64,000 bases of DNA, from positions 69,075,001 through 69,139,000 of the forward strand of contig CM027384.1 of assembly GCA_015680905.1 (NCBI GenBank). The letters are read 5' to 3'. Numbering within the stretch: the first letter of the stretch is position 1; each line of letters opens with the position of its first letter. This DNA comes from Coptis chinensis (taxonomy: Eukaryota > Streptophyta > Magnoliopsida > Ranunculales > Ranunculaceae). Position numbers and translations under genes: made by a program. Shown piece by piece: positions 22,785 through 34,546 of the stretch. Below the pieces are notes generated by a model that was given only the letters and a program-made list of their open reading frames with translations, did not search any database and was not told the DNA's origin.

Positions 22785-24450
22785 CCCAAACAATTTTTTT
22801 TTTAGGAAGTCAAACCTTATTGGTTAGGGTTACTGACAGCGATAAAAAGAAAAATGAGTTATTGAATCAAAAACCAATTTCATGGATCTTTCCTTTTTTT
22901 TTCTCTCTTCTCTCATGTTCTAAACCCAGATGATATTCATCTAATCCATCCCCATCTACCATTCATTTTTTTTTTTTTTGAAGAGGCATAATAATTTAAT
23001 TTACCATAACAATATTCACACCTTCCATTAATGGGTTATACGTTTTTAATTCTTTTGAGTATTTTCTATTTTAAAAATCTGACTTCATCAAAACCAAAAT
23101 CAACACTTTTGTGGATGGTTTAAGACATCAAAATTTATGTGTTTTCATGATAGAGAAGAAAGTGAGATTATTGGATTTCATAGCACAATTCATAATTAAG
23201 TGCAATTTATATAGGTGTTTGAGACACCAATATTGAGCGACTACGTTCATATCTCCTTTGTCTATCTAGTTCGAGCTTGCATTTCTAACTTTAAAATAAC
23301 TGTTGGTTTTTTTTCTTTTCATGACTTCAGTAAATAATGGTGAAAGCCTAAAAAGAGGAGTGGATGAACATTGTTTCTCAAAAAAATAAAATAAAAGACG
23401 AAGATTTCCTTTTTCTTTCCCAAGTCTTTCTCGGAATTCTATTTGAATTCTATTTGGCCGGGCTTTATTTTGACTTTTTTGGTGAGTTGTTTTTATTGTT
23501 GTTAATGTAGTCAATATTAGAAGGAGGGGATGTGATTTTGTTATTCTCTATCATTTTTTCCTGAACTTTCTTACTTCTCTTCGTATGTGCAGGTTTTTTA
23601 GGGCATGCGGATTGCGGAGTATGCGGTCTAGCCCAACCGAGGGCGACCTAGACGAGGGCTACTGATTGAGGTTTTATGACTTCTATCACATTCATTATTA
23701 GTCAACTTCCACCATATTTCAAAGATTGAGTATATTAATCTATATATACATGGAGATCAAAGAGCGGTGCAGTTCTATACCACCAAAGCACGCAAAGTCT
23801 TTAAAGGAGCAAGAACTTGTGGTATAGCGGATTACAGCAAGGAGCCAGAGTTTCCAGCAATGAACTAATATTCAAAGGAGGGGATGGAGCAGGGTCAATT
23901 TTGGTGGCCATGGAAAAACCCCTTTGTTCCTATTTCCTAATAATGTTAGGGTCCATAATGTTATTTACTCCTCTGAACAGCAGTGATTGATTGAGTGGTC
24001 ACGGAGGCGTGACGACCTATTGAATGTTTTGCTTTGACTTTTCAATTTTATATTCACCACAATGGAATAGGTCTTTACGGTCATCGGACTTTGGAATTAA
24101 TTGTGTTGAACTTATAGTTGCATAATTTCGATTCAAGTCGATAATATCTATCCATACTTACGAGACAGTGAGAGAGAGAGGGAGAGATTTATAAAAGAAT
24201 GTTGATCTGACTTTTACGAAAACGGAAAACCCAAATACTGAGTTTTAAAGGATCATATTGAAATATATAGTGTGACGTTGACTTTACCAAAAAAAATATA
24301 TATTTTGTATATATTTTGTGTATGTATATATATATGTCCTGAACATAACCATACATGACACCGAATCCTCCGCTCGTTCCAGTCTCGTCCGATATAGCTA
24401 GACTTAGTGAGCGAACACTTTGGTGAGGTCCGCATGGAATAGAAGACTGC
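22785..24450. other. Gene-poor stretch upstream of the P450 gene
   Basis: AT-rich with poly-T runs. No gene or element termini were recognised. The minus-strand frame at 23266-23514 has no recognisable content. The last few hundred bases presumably include the promoter of the P450 gene. Confidence 0.4.
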
Positions 24451-24451
24451 A

Positions 24452-24462
24452 AGCTATATATT
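24452..24462 (+). promoter_or_regulatory. Possible TATA box of the P450 gene
   Basis: AGCTATATATT lies about 45 bp before the start codon. The spacing allows a short leader. No experimental support. Confidence 0.35.
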
Positions 24463-24502
24463 GTCAGAAGAGAAAGGAATGAGAAGACTCTGAGAATAAA
24501 AA

Positions 24503-26200
24503 ATGGAGTTAGAATGGAGCGTCTTCTTGTGGTCAAGTATTTGCATTTCCGTGGTTTTACTTCTTCAGTACCTCCGCGCCGAGAAAGCCAGAAACACTGC
24601 TACTAGTCCACTGCCTCCAGGACCACGGAGATGGCCAGTAGTGGGAAACATGTTCGACCTAGTAGGAAAGTTCCCACATCAGACACTAGCCAAGCTAGCA
24701 CCAAAATACGGCGCTGTCATGTCTTTACAAATAGGCGCAGTGACCAATGTGATCATACAGTCAACCAAAGCATCCAAGGAGATGTTCAAGAACCATGACC
24801 TTATTTACTCCGGTCGCACTATCAGCGAAGCCATGAAAGCATGTGGCTACTATGAAGGGTCCATGGCTGTTGCGCAATATGGGCCGTATTGGCGAACAAT
24901 GAAACGCCTTTGCATTACTGAACTAGGAATTGTCAAGCGGGTTAATGAAACAATACCCTTGAGGAAAGAGAATATCGACAAGATGCTTGAATGGATAGAT
25001 GAAGAAGCACAGGCTCGTGGAGTAGTTCATGTAGCTCGATTTGTCTTCCTCATGAACTTTAACTTGCTTGGAAACATCTTGGTCTCCCGAGATCTATTTG
25101 ACCCACAGTCCATGGAGGCCTCTGAATTCTACGAAAGAATGGACGGAATAACGAAATGGGCGGGACAACCTAACCTTGCAGACTTCTTTCCTTTCCTAAA
25201 ATGGCTTGACCCACAGCGCATACAGTCCAAGGTGGGCCAGGAAATGAAAGGAGCTCTGCAAATTGTTTCAGGCTTCGTAAAGGAGCGCATTGGAGACCGA
25301 CGCTCAGGAAAACAAACGCAAAGAACAGATTTCCTTGATGTACTGCTAGACTATGAAGGTGAAGGAGAAGGAGAGGCAGATAAACTATCAGAAAGACAAC
25401 TCGCTATATTCCTACTGGTAATTCTCAAACGCACTCTCCATGTATGCTATATGAAAATTAGTATAAGAATCTTTTAAGATATCAGTGTTGCAAATACAGA
25501 AATACACTCACCAGTCACCCCAAAACTCAGATTCTTGGCAGTGCCAATACAAAAACAAGTAATAATTGCCTACCGGTTGCAGGAACTATTTATGGGTGGC
25601 ACTGAAACAACGAGCAACACAACAGAATGGGCTATGGCTGAGCTGCTCCGAAATCCTGATACGATGAGCAAGGTGAAGACAGAGCTATCACAAGTTGTGG
25701 GGGAGAGTAGGAGGATTGAGGAGAGTGATATTGAAAAGCTTCCTTATTTGCATGCTGTAGTTAAAGAGACTCTAAGATTACACCCACCAATCCCTTTCCT
25801 GATTCCACGCAAGGCCTCTAAAGACAACGACTTCATGGGCTATCACATACCGAAGGACACACAGGTGCTTGTTAATGCATGGGCAATCGGAAGAGATCCG
25901 GATTCTTGGGTTGACCCCTTGTCCTTCAAGCCAGAGAGGTTCTTAGGCTCTGAAACTGACTATCGGGGACAACATTTTGAGTTAATTCCATTTGGGGCTG
26001 GGAGGCGGATATGTCCAGGCATTACTTTATCTTCAAAAGTGCTGCCCCTTTCTCTTGGTTCACTGATCCACTGTTTCGACTGGGAGCTTGAACCCTCTGT
26101 CAGTCCATATAAACTGGACATGAAGGAAAGGTTGGGGTTCACCTTGCGGAAATATGTGCCACTGAAAGCAATACCCAAGAGAACAAATGTGTACAAGTAA
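24503..26200 (+). CDS. Cytochrome P450, CYP76A-like
   Basis: Exon 1 is 24503-25417 and exon 2 is 25583-26200. The 165-bp phase-0 intron (CTG/GTAATT ... TTGCAG/GAA) sits where A-type plant P450s carry their conserved intron. The product is 510 residues, normal for the family. Visible features are an N-terminal membrane anchor (about 6-22), proline hinge PPGP (38-41), C-helix YGPYWR (126-131), I-helix oxygen-binding GGTETTS (310-316), ExxR as ETLR (367-370), PERF (422-425) and heme loop FGAGRRICPG with ligand Cys449. The general pattern resembles CYP76A proteins, some of which oxidise monoterpenoids or iridoids. The substrate here cannot be told. It would be an ER-bound mono-oxygenase using a P450 reductase partner. 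No frame breaks; a likely poly(A) signal AATAAA is at 26249. It is the only host gene in the window that looks fully intact. Confidence 0.93.
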
Positions 26201-26254
26201 CTCAATTGAACCACTGTTCAAATCTGGATGTGCTGCCGTACTATCAAAAATAAA

Positions 26255-28713
26255 CATGAGATTTATGTAACCTTTATAAATTATATCTAGAAATTGAATA
26301 AATATGAAATAGAGTGCATGAATGCGCACAAAGTAGTATTATTAATAGTTCATCAAATGTCACCAAATCTAATGTAGATGCAATTATCCTCTGATCGGTG
26401 AGTTAGGGCATTATTAACTTAACTTGGAAAGAAACAGAAAATAACCCCCAAAGTAGTTGTCAAGAAACTAGAAAAGATATAGCCATACAGTTTTATAAAT
26501 GCAAAAATCCCAAAAGATCCTCTTCCTCACAAGAGTTGTTCAAGTTAGTGCGAAGATATTGGTTCAGCCCCGCCTTGAACAGGATCTCAACCCCAAAAAA
26601 ATAAACACTTACAGAGGGTAAGACTGCCAGCCTGCCAAGTGATCACTCACTAAAGCATTTTTTTCCCCAATTTGAGATGGACACTAAGTATTTAAGTGTT
26701 CCTGTCTGCTGTGTGCCTAGAAACTGTGCTTTAGAGGAACACTTAAAGTCTGCAAGTTGCCAAGCCATAATAAATGGCAATTCTCTCATGTCATTAATTG
26801 CTAAACAAGAGGAAAATGGCAATGACACATAATTCATTAAAACTTTCTAACTAGAAATTATCACACATAATTCATTTACACTATTTAATTATCACATAAT
26901 ATATGAAATAGAAGCGTATACCTTGTATTCAAATTGATCAGAAGAAAACCATCTTTATCAACAAGTATCGTCTTATAAATCCAAAACTTATCCCTTTTTC
27001 TCATCAAACACATATTTGCCTGATGATAAGTTTCTTTGAGGAATTTCATCAAACACTTCCACAATTACACAAAACTATATGAGGTAATTCTCCAGAATTG
27101 TTTCTAAAATATAACCATTCATAAACTTCTACAGTGGACCAATTCTTAACTCCCAAATTTTACTTCTCACTACATTTTCAAAAAAAGGTAGTTATTAATC
27201 ACGAGTTTTTTTTTTTTGTCACCTTAAACTATGAAAAGACACTCTCAGTTGCTCTTTCAAATTACAAAAATAAATTTTAGAAACATGATCCATCGAAAAT
27301 CGTCGAGATTTGATAAATTTCCGAGACACATCGTCGATTTTCATTTCTGTTGCTCACTTTCTTTCGCGCAATGTTTGATAACAATCTCTTATATCTTCTT
27401 GGTCGTATATGGGCCGGGTCAAGAAAAGCCCATATGGAAAAATGATCGGGCTGGGTTTGGGCTTACCTAGTTTATTGCTTGATCAAACAAGAGTACGATA
27501 ATCTGATCGTTGGACAGTACAGTTGTCGGTAGAATCTCTACTGATTTTGAATTCTTTGTGTTGACACTAGTGTGTTGGTCGTTTGCCCAGACTATGCTAT
27601 AATACCATCTAAAATTTGTAGCATCCAACACAAAACCAATTCCCAGTAAGGAGGAAAAGAACCACAAATCTCAAATTATTATATATAAATACTACAAAGA
27701 TATATGGGCTAAAGACATTATAGAAGCAGAAGTTAAACCATTGAACTATAAACTCAGTGGGGGCTTTTTAGTGTGATTGTTCATATGTAGTTAATGCTAT
27801 TAATGTATTTGGATGTTGTGGTTTGTGTCTTAGAAGATTAGGTGTTCAGTGTTTGCTATCAACCATATATTTGTAGCGTTAACCCTCGATTGTACAATTG
27901 TTTTAAATTGGAATCATTATATACTAGTATATAGCCCATGCCCAGTTGCCCACGACACTGTTTCAAATTAGACCCAAAAAAACCCCAACCAACCAAATGA
28001 TAAAAGCCCACCATTATTAAATTTGTTGATTGTCAAATCAAATCAACAATGATCCAGTACTATTTCAAATTAACATTTTAAACTGCACATATCCCTATAA
28101 GACTTTGGATCTGCCATGTTATAACTTGTGAGAAATATTTGTAGCCGTCGGAGAGCTCCACACCAAACCTTTTTTTTAGATAGATTTACCATGTTTTGTT
28201 TTTTCGACTAATTCCTAGATTGGACGTTGAAAAAAAGATTGTGCCCAATGAGCCCGTTGAAAGTGGCCGAGATGTTTTAATCCCATTTTGGACGTGGTCC
28301 CTACACAATAAGTAATTTTGACAAAAATACAGTTACGTTTATACCCTTCTTCCTCTCTTTCCTAATTTTCTCTCACAAACCCTCTCTCCCATCTCTCTCT
28401 CTATCATATTTTAACACTTTCCAAAGGTTTGTGTTTTCTTCTAACCCACTAATAAGAAGGTTCTACATATGTTGTCACACCATTAAAAAAAAACATATAT
28501 GTTGTCATAGGAAAACGTTGGTATCGTCTTCCAAAAACAGATTACTTATTTCCATCGCTAAGGTGATGGTGGTGACCACCATACAATAGTTTGAACTAAT
28601 AGGAGATTGTAGCCTGCAAGGTAGATGTCAAGATATCGACTTCTCCTTTTCTTAGCTATTTCATGCAAGATGTATTATGTCAATTAAAAAATCGTAACTA
28701 TAGGTAGGGGGGG
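26255..28713. other. Gene-poor intergenic stretch
   Basis: No coding region or complete element was recognised. The frames at 26643-26837 (minus), 27231-27470 (plus) and 27467-27667 (minus) lack recognisable content. A pyrimidine-rich run is at 28340-28410. Confidence 0.4.
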
Positions 28714-31700
28714 GATCTACACTAAACAACATCTACCATTACCTTAATTTCCATCCCATTTTGCCTTGATTTTTTTCAAAAATAATAATAACATTAGTAA
28801 AATGTCTTAATATCATTACACATTGTCTTAATATGAAATTATGGTGTAATTGGGGGTATTAAACGATATCGATCTATCATCTACCTTAATTTCCACCCCA
28901 TTTAATAGCACCACATAATATCATACATGTCAGATACAATGTCTTATTATGATCATATTTAGTTTAGTTAAACGTATATTTTCAAGTTATCCAAATACGA
29001 ATGCTACAACACTATATAATGTCGTACATATGAGGGGTCATTTAATAGCATCACATAATGTCGTACATGTGAGATACAATATTTTACTATGATCATATTT
29101 AGTTCAGTTAAACGTGTATTTTCAGGTTATCTAAATACGAATGTTACAACACTATATAATGTCGTACATATGAGGGGTCATTTAACACCACCACATAATG
29201 TCGTACATGTAAGATACAATGTCTTATTATGATTATATATATTCATAGCATCTCTAGGTGGTGGTGGTATTTCTTTCAAATTTGAAGGCGAAATTTGGAG
29301 AAATTGGATGCAAATTTTGAACCAACTCTAAGTGGTCGCAAATATCGATGCAAATGTGATTGTAGACCCTACCGCGCGACCTTATAAATAAGGATTTCTC
29401 TAGTATAAATATCTCGAAGACCTTATTCTCTCATACTTATCATTTTTGAATTTTCCATACCATTTTCTTCTACACTACCACCTAAGCCCCATAAAACCTA
29501 ATAAAGACATCTAGCTCAATTAGGAGTAGGATGGTGTGATAATAAGTAGTAGTTGTGAATTCTCGACCTCGGCTCCTCTGACTATCATTGAGTATGTGAG
29601 GAAACATGTGCCTACTACACACTGGAGTTAGCGAAACTTGAGTGGAAAAATAAGAGAGAAATTGTGTTTCAACACATACCTGTGAGAACTTACTTAAGGA
29701 CGTTATCCAAAGGATCCAGAAACGGCCCTGCTCATACATTCTATTGTAAAGATCACTGCATGCATGCTCATATGTAGATGTTTTGATTATTGTATATTTA
29801 TTAACTTGAATTTCGAAAGAATTAGTCCTTGTTTCCCCCGCTAGTGAGATGTATAGATATCTGAGATTAATTAAGGAAACAAGCCTTTGTTACTGAGTCA
29901 TTGTAGTATAAATGAAATTTGTGAGTATCTTCTCTAGAAAACTCTCACGAGGCTATAACTCGTCCACTAGGGAATTCCTAGTGGTTCAAGGCCTTGTTGC
30001 ATACGGTCAATGCAACCGCACTCTGCGAAATAAGACTTAGCTTAGGACAACACATTTTTGGCCACTTGTCATTTTAATCTCTTCTTTGCTTGAGGACAAG
30101 CAAAGTGCTGTTTGGGGGTGGTGTGATAAGCACCCAAAATTGTAATATTAAACCCCGGGAGATATAGCATTTTGGTCAATTATGTGTTTAATAATCATGA
30201 AATAATTATATTTTCGTACTTTTGTAGGTTTCCGTAGTTAACATGAATGTGATAATAAAACATGCATTGAAGTATGGGAATACTGAAATTCTTGAAGTCT
30301 TCCCACTCACCTCCATGAAGCCCAACAAAGCCTGACTAGAGCCGAAGATTCTAAAGGGACAAAACCAGTGCAGAACGGGTCCACATATAAAAAAGCAGCA
30401 AACTTCCGAAGCTCACATCTTTCAAACCTGGACGCCGACTTCGGCTAGTGAACTGCCAGAGCAACCAGGGCGACGAACTCTACGCAAAGATAGAAAGTTG
30501 TAAAAACGCCAAAATCGGCGTCGCCATTGGACACACCACGTGGACCTACTATGTGGGCCCAAAAGGCATGACGAGTCAGCATAGGCAGGTGGCAAGTGAT
30601 GGTCACAATTTTGTGCCACCTTGCAAAAGGAAAAGACACGTATCAATTCAATGTTTGAATTGAATTGGATAAAGAACAAAATATTATTTGCAAGTTTTGT
30701 TTCGTAAACAAAACTTTGGAAGGAATACAAACAAGAAAAAAACAAAATAAAGAAAAGGACGTAATGAAATTAAAAGGCTTCACGAGAGGGACCAAGCTAT
30801 ATATATGTGAGGGGGGTCTTCAGTCTTCATTTCTTCAGCTTTTACTCTCCCGTTTTTAGTTTAGTCTTAGATATAGTCTGTAGCTTTCATTCCAGTACGT
30901 AGTTTACATTCCGTCATTTTCCCTTCCAGCAGCTTCAGTACTTTAAGTCTTCTTTCTTAATAAAAGTCATTTCTTTTCAAGTTTAATTTTTGTTCTGCAT
31001 TTACCTATTTATTGTATAATCGCAAGTTCAATTAATCATCTAATGACCATGAGCTAAACTCCCTCCCCTCGGGGAAGGTTATGATGCTTTCGTGTGAGAA
31101 TCGGATTGACACTCTAATGTTCTAGAATCACTACTTAGGAATTAGGTGTAGATTATACATCCAAATTCCCAAAATGATTGAGACTATCCAATTTTGGAGT
31201 GTTGTTGCTCAGAAACAGCCTCGCGAGAGACCCAAAATGTCTCAAGGCTAGCGACTCTATGATGTCGATTACTCTATGATTTGTCTAGCTGATGTAGAAT
31301 CGAACCAGGAGCTGAAATGATATTCCAGAGATGAAATATTAGTTCAACTCCTTAATATTAGAATCGAACCAGGAGCTGAAATGATCTACACTAAACAACA
31401 TCTACCATTACCTTAATTTCCATCCCATTTTGCCTTGATTTTTTTCAAAAATAATAATAACATTAGTAAAATGTCTTAATATCATTACACATTGTCTTAA
31501 TATGAAATTATGGTGTAATTGGGGGTATTAAACGATATCGATCTATCATCTACCTTAATTTCCACCCCATTTAATAGCACCACATAATATCATACATGTC
31601 AGATACAATGTCTTATTATGATCATATTTAGTTTAGTTAAACGTATATTTTCAAGTTATCCAAATACGAATGCTACAACACTATATAATGTCGTACATAT

Positions 31701-34026
31701 GAGGGGTCATTTAATAGCATCACATAATGTCGTACATGTGAGATACAATATTTTACTATGATCATATTTAGTTCAGTTAAACGTGTATTTTCAGGTTATC
31801 TAAATACGAATGTTACAACACTATATAATGTCGTACATATGAGGGGTCATTTAACACCACCACATAATGTCGTACATGTAAGATACAATGTCTTATTATG
31901 ATTATATATATTCATAGCATCTCTAGGTGGTGGTGGTATTTCTTTCAAATTTGAAGGCGAAATTTGGAGAAATTGGATGCAAATTTTGAACCAACTCTAA
32001 GTGGTCGCAAATATCGATGCAAATGTGATTGTAGACCCTACCGCGCGACCTTATAAATAAGGATTTCTCTAGTATAAATATCTCGAAGACCTTATTCTCT
32101 CATACTTATCATTTTTGAATTTTCCATACCATTTTCTTCTACACTACCACCTAAGCCCCATAAAACCTAATAAAGACATCTAGCTCAATTAGGAGTAGGA
32201 TGGTGTGATAATAAGTAGTAGTTGTGAATTCTCGACCTCGGCTCCTCTGACTATCATTGAGTATGTGAGGAAACATGTGCCTACTACACACTGGAGTTAG
32301 CGAAACTTGAGTGGAAAAATAAGAGAGAAATTGTGTTTCAACACATACCTGTGAGAACTTACTTAAGGACGTTATCCAAAGGATCCAGAAACGGCCCTGC
32401 TCGTACATTCTATTGTAAAGATCACTGCATGCATGCTCATATGTAGATGTTTTGATTATTGTATATTTATTAACTTGAATTTCGAAAGAATTAGTCCTTG
32501 TTTCCCCCGCTAGTGAGATGTATAGATATCTGAGATTAATTAAGGAAACAAGCCTTTGTTACTGAGTCATTGTAGTATAAATGAAATTTGTGAGTATCTT
32601 CTCTAGAAAACTCTCACGAGGCTATAACTCGTCCACTAGGGAATTCCTAGTGGTTCAAGGCCTTGTTGCATACGGTCAATGCAACCGCACTCTGCGAAAT
32701 AAGACTTAGCTTAGGACAACACATTTTTGGCCACTTGTCATTTTAATCTCTTCTTTGCTTGAGGACAAGCAAAGTGCTGTTTGGGGGTGGTGTGATAAGC
32801 ACCCAAAATTGTAATATTAAACCCCGGGAGATATAGCATTTTGGTCAATTATGTGTTTAATAATCATGAAATAATTATATTTTCGTACTTTTGTAGGTTT
32901 CCGTAGTTAACATGAATGTGATAATAAAACATGCATTGAAGTATGGGAATACTGAAATTCTTGAAGTCTTCCCACTCAGCCCCAGTGAAGCCCAACAAAG
33001 CCTGACTAGAGCCGAAGATTCTAAAGGGACAAAACCAGTGCAGAACGGGTCCACATATAAAAAAGCGACAAACTTCGAGCTCACATCTTTCAAACCTCGG
33101 GCCTTGACTTCGCTAGTGAACCTACCCGGAGAGCAACCCGAGGCGGACGAACTCTACGCAAAGATAGAAAGTTGTAAAACGCCAAAATCGGGCGTCGCCA
33201 TTGGACACACCACGTGGACCTACTATGTGGGCCCAAAAGGCATGACGAAAAGATAAGCATAGTGGCAAGTGATGGTCACAATTTTGTGCCACCTTGCAAA
33301 AGGAAAAGACACGTATCAATTCAATGTTTGAATTGAATTGGATAAAGAACAAAATATTATTTGCAAGTTTTGTTTCGTAAACAAAACTTTGGAAGGAATA
33401 CAAACAAGAAAAAAACAAAATAAAGAAAAGGACGTAATGAAATTAAAAGGCTTCACGAGAGGGACCAAGCTATATATATGTGAGGGGGGTCTTCAGTCTT
33501 CATTTCTTCAGCTTTTACTCTCCCGTTTTTAGTTTAGTCTTAGATATAGTCTGTAGCTTTCATTCCAGTACGTAGTTTACATTCCGTCATTTTCCCTTCC
33601 AGCAGCTTCAGTACTTTAAGTCTTCTTTCTTAATAAAAGTCATTTCTTTTCAAGTTTAATTTTTGTTCTGCATTTACCTATTTATTGTATACTGCAAGTT
33701 CAATTAATCATCTAATGACCATGAGCTAAACTCCCCTCCCCCCTCAGGGGGAAGGTTATGATGCTCGTGTGAGAATCCGGATTGACACTCTAATGTTCTA
33801 GAATCACTACTTAGGAATTAGGTGTAGATTATACATCCAGTCCCAAAATGATTGAGACTATCCAATTTTGGAGTGTTGTTGCTCCAGAACAGTCTCGCGA
33901 GAGACCCAAAATGTCTCGCGCGCGACTCTATGATGTCAGATAGCTCTATGATTTGTCTAGCTGATGTAGAATCGAACCAGGAGCTGAAATGATATTCCAG
34001 AGATGAAATATTAGTTCAACTCCTTA
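28714..34026. repeat. 2.64-kb direct tandem duplication
   Basis: 28714-31354 is repeated as 31383-34026 in direct orientation (offset 2669). The first 1.5 kb of the two copies look identical apart from one base, while short clusters of indels appear near 30310-30620/32980-33250 and 31050-31290/33730-33960. Each unit contains the 140-bp repeats, the left end of the second Harbinger-like element, and the 3' part of a gypsy-type element. The 28 bases between them partly repeat the end of copy 1 (TAGAATCGAACCAGGAGC). It may be a genuine recent duplication or an assembly artefact. Confidence 0.93.
28899..29240. repeat. 140-bp tandem repeat, about 2.4 units
   Basis: Units start at 28899, 29039 and 29179, each with CATTTAA...CACATAATRTCRTACATGT. 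The third unit is cut by the left end of the Harbinger-like element. Related sequence resumes at about 38778-38852, beyond the right end of that element. The array occurs again at +2669 bp in the duplicated copy. Confidence 0.88.
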
Positions 34027-34504
34027 TGCTAGTGAGATGTGCTCAGAGATGCGTGCATTTCGCTAGGGATCGATACTCGACGTCGTCTTGGGTTTGTCTA
34101 TGAACTCGAGGCGGATTAGAGTTGTAGTGATGTGGCAGTATAAACTGTTGAAAATGATTCTTGCATGAGTATGATTAACTTTTTCCTGTTTCTCTATCTC
34201 TATTTATTTACGACAAAATCATCGTTATTAATTTACGTTACTTGCATTACAGTTAATTTACTTAAACCAACTAAATAACCTAAAATCCTACTCACCAAAA
34301 GTTGTAAATCCAGTTGTAAACCTTGCCGAGCCCTAAGGTATAGACGATCCCTTACTCGACCTATCCTACCAACCCACGTGAGTAAGGTAACTTGACTAAA
34401 CGGATGACTAACGGATTTTGGACTTTGGACTGTGGACTTCGGACTTCGGACTGTGAACCTCAAACTTAAGTAAAACCAAAAATAGAATTTACCGTTTTAT
34501 CACA
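29475..34504 (+). mobile_element. Gypsy-type LTR element remnant (3' interior and LTR), partly duplicated
   Basis: A purine-rich tract TTTGGGGGTGG directly precedes TGTGATAAGCACCC at 30122 and again at 32791, the layout of a polypurine tract and LTR start in Tat/Athila-type gypsy elements. The LTR of the second copy ends TTATCACA at 34504, mirroring its start TGTGATAA, so it is 1714 bp long. The LTR in the first copy is cut at 31354 by the duplication junction. Upstream, about 29475-30121 is probable 3' interior without recognisable pol. The 5' LTR, gag and pol are missing. It was inserted just upstream of the PMD start codon of Harbinger copy B. Confidence 0.65.
32791..34504 (+). repeat. LTR of gypsy-type element, full length
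   Basis: TGTGATAA...TTATCACA ends frame 1714 bp. The segment contains an AGCTATATATATGTGAGG promoter-like stretch at 33468-33488 and an AATAAAA signal near 33632. The matching region in the first copy starts at 30122. Confidence 0.7.
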
Positions 34505-34546
34505 CACATTTGTTTTCAACATAGTTTCTCTAGTTTTAACAAAAAA

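Noticed and set aside
29482..29739. 85-codon minus-strand frame, present twice
   Set aside because: Its repetition comes from the tandem duplication; the sequence has no recognisable domain and lies antisense to a gypsy remnant.
28714..34026. The two 2.64-kb units as LTRs of one giant retroelement
   Set aside because: Each unit starts inside unrelated intergenic DNA and contains a Harbinger end and part of a gypsy LTR, so it is a tandem duplication and not an LTR pair.
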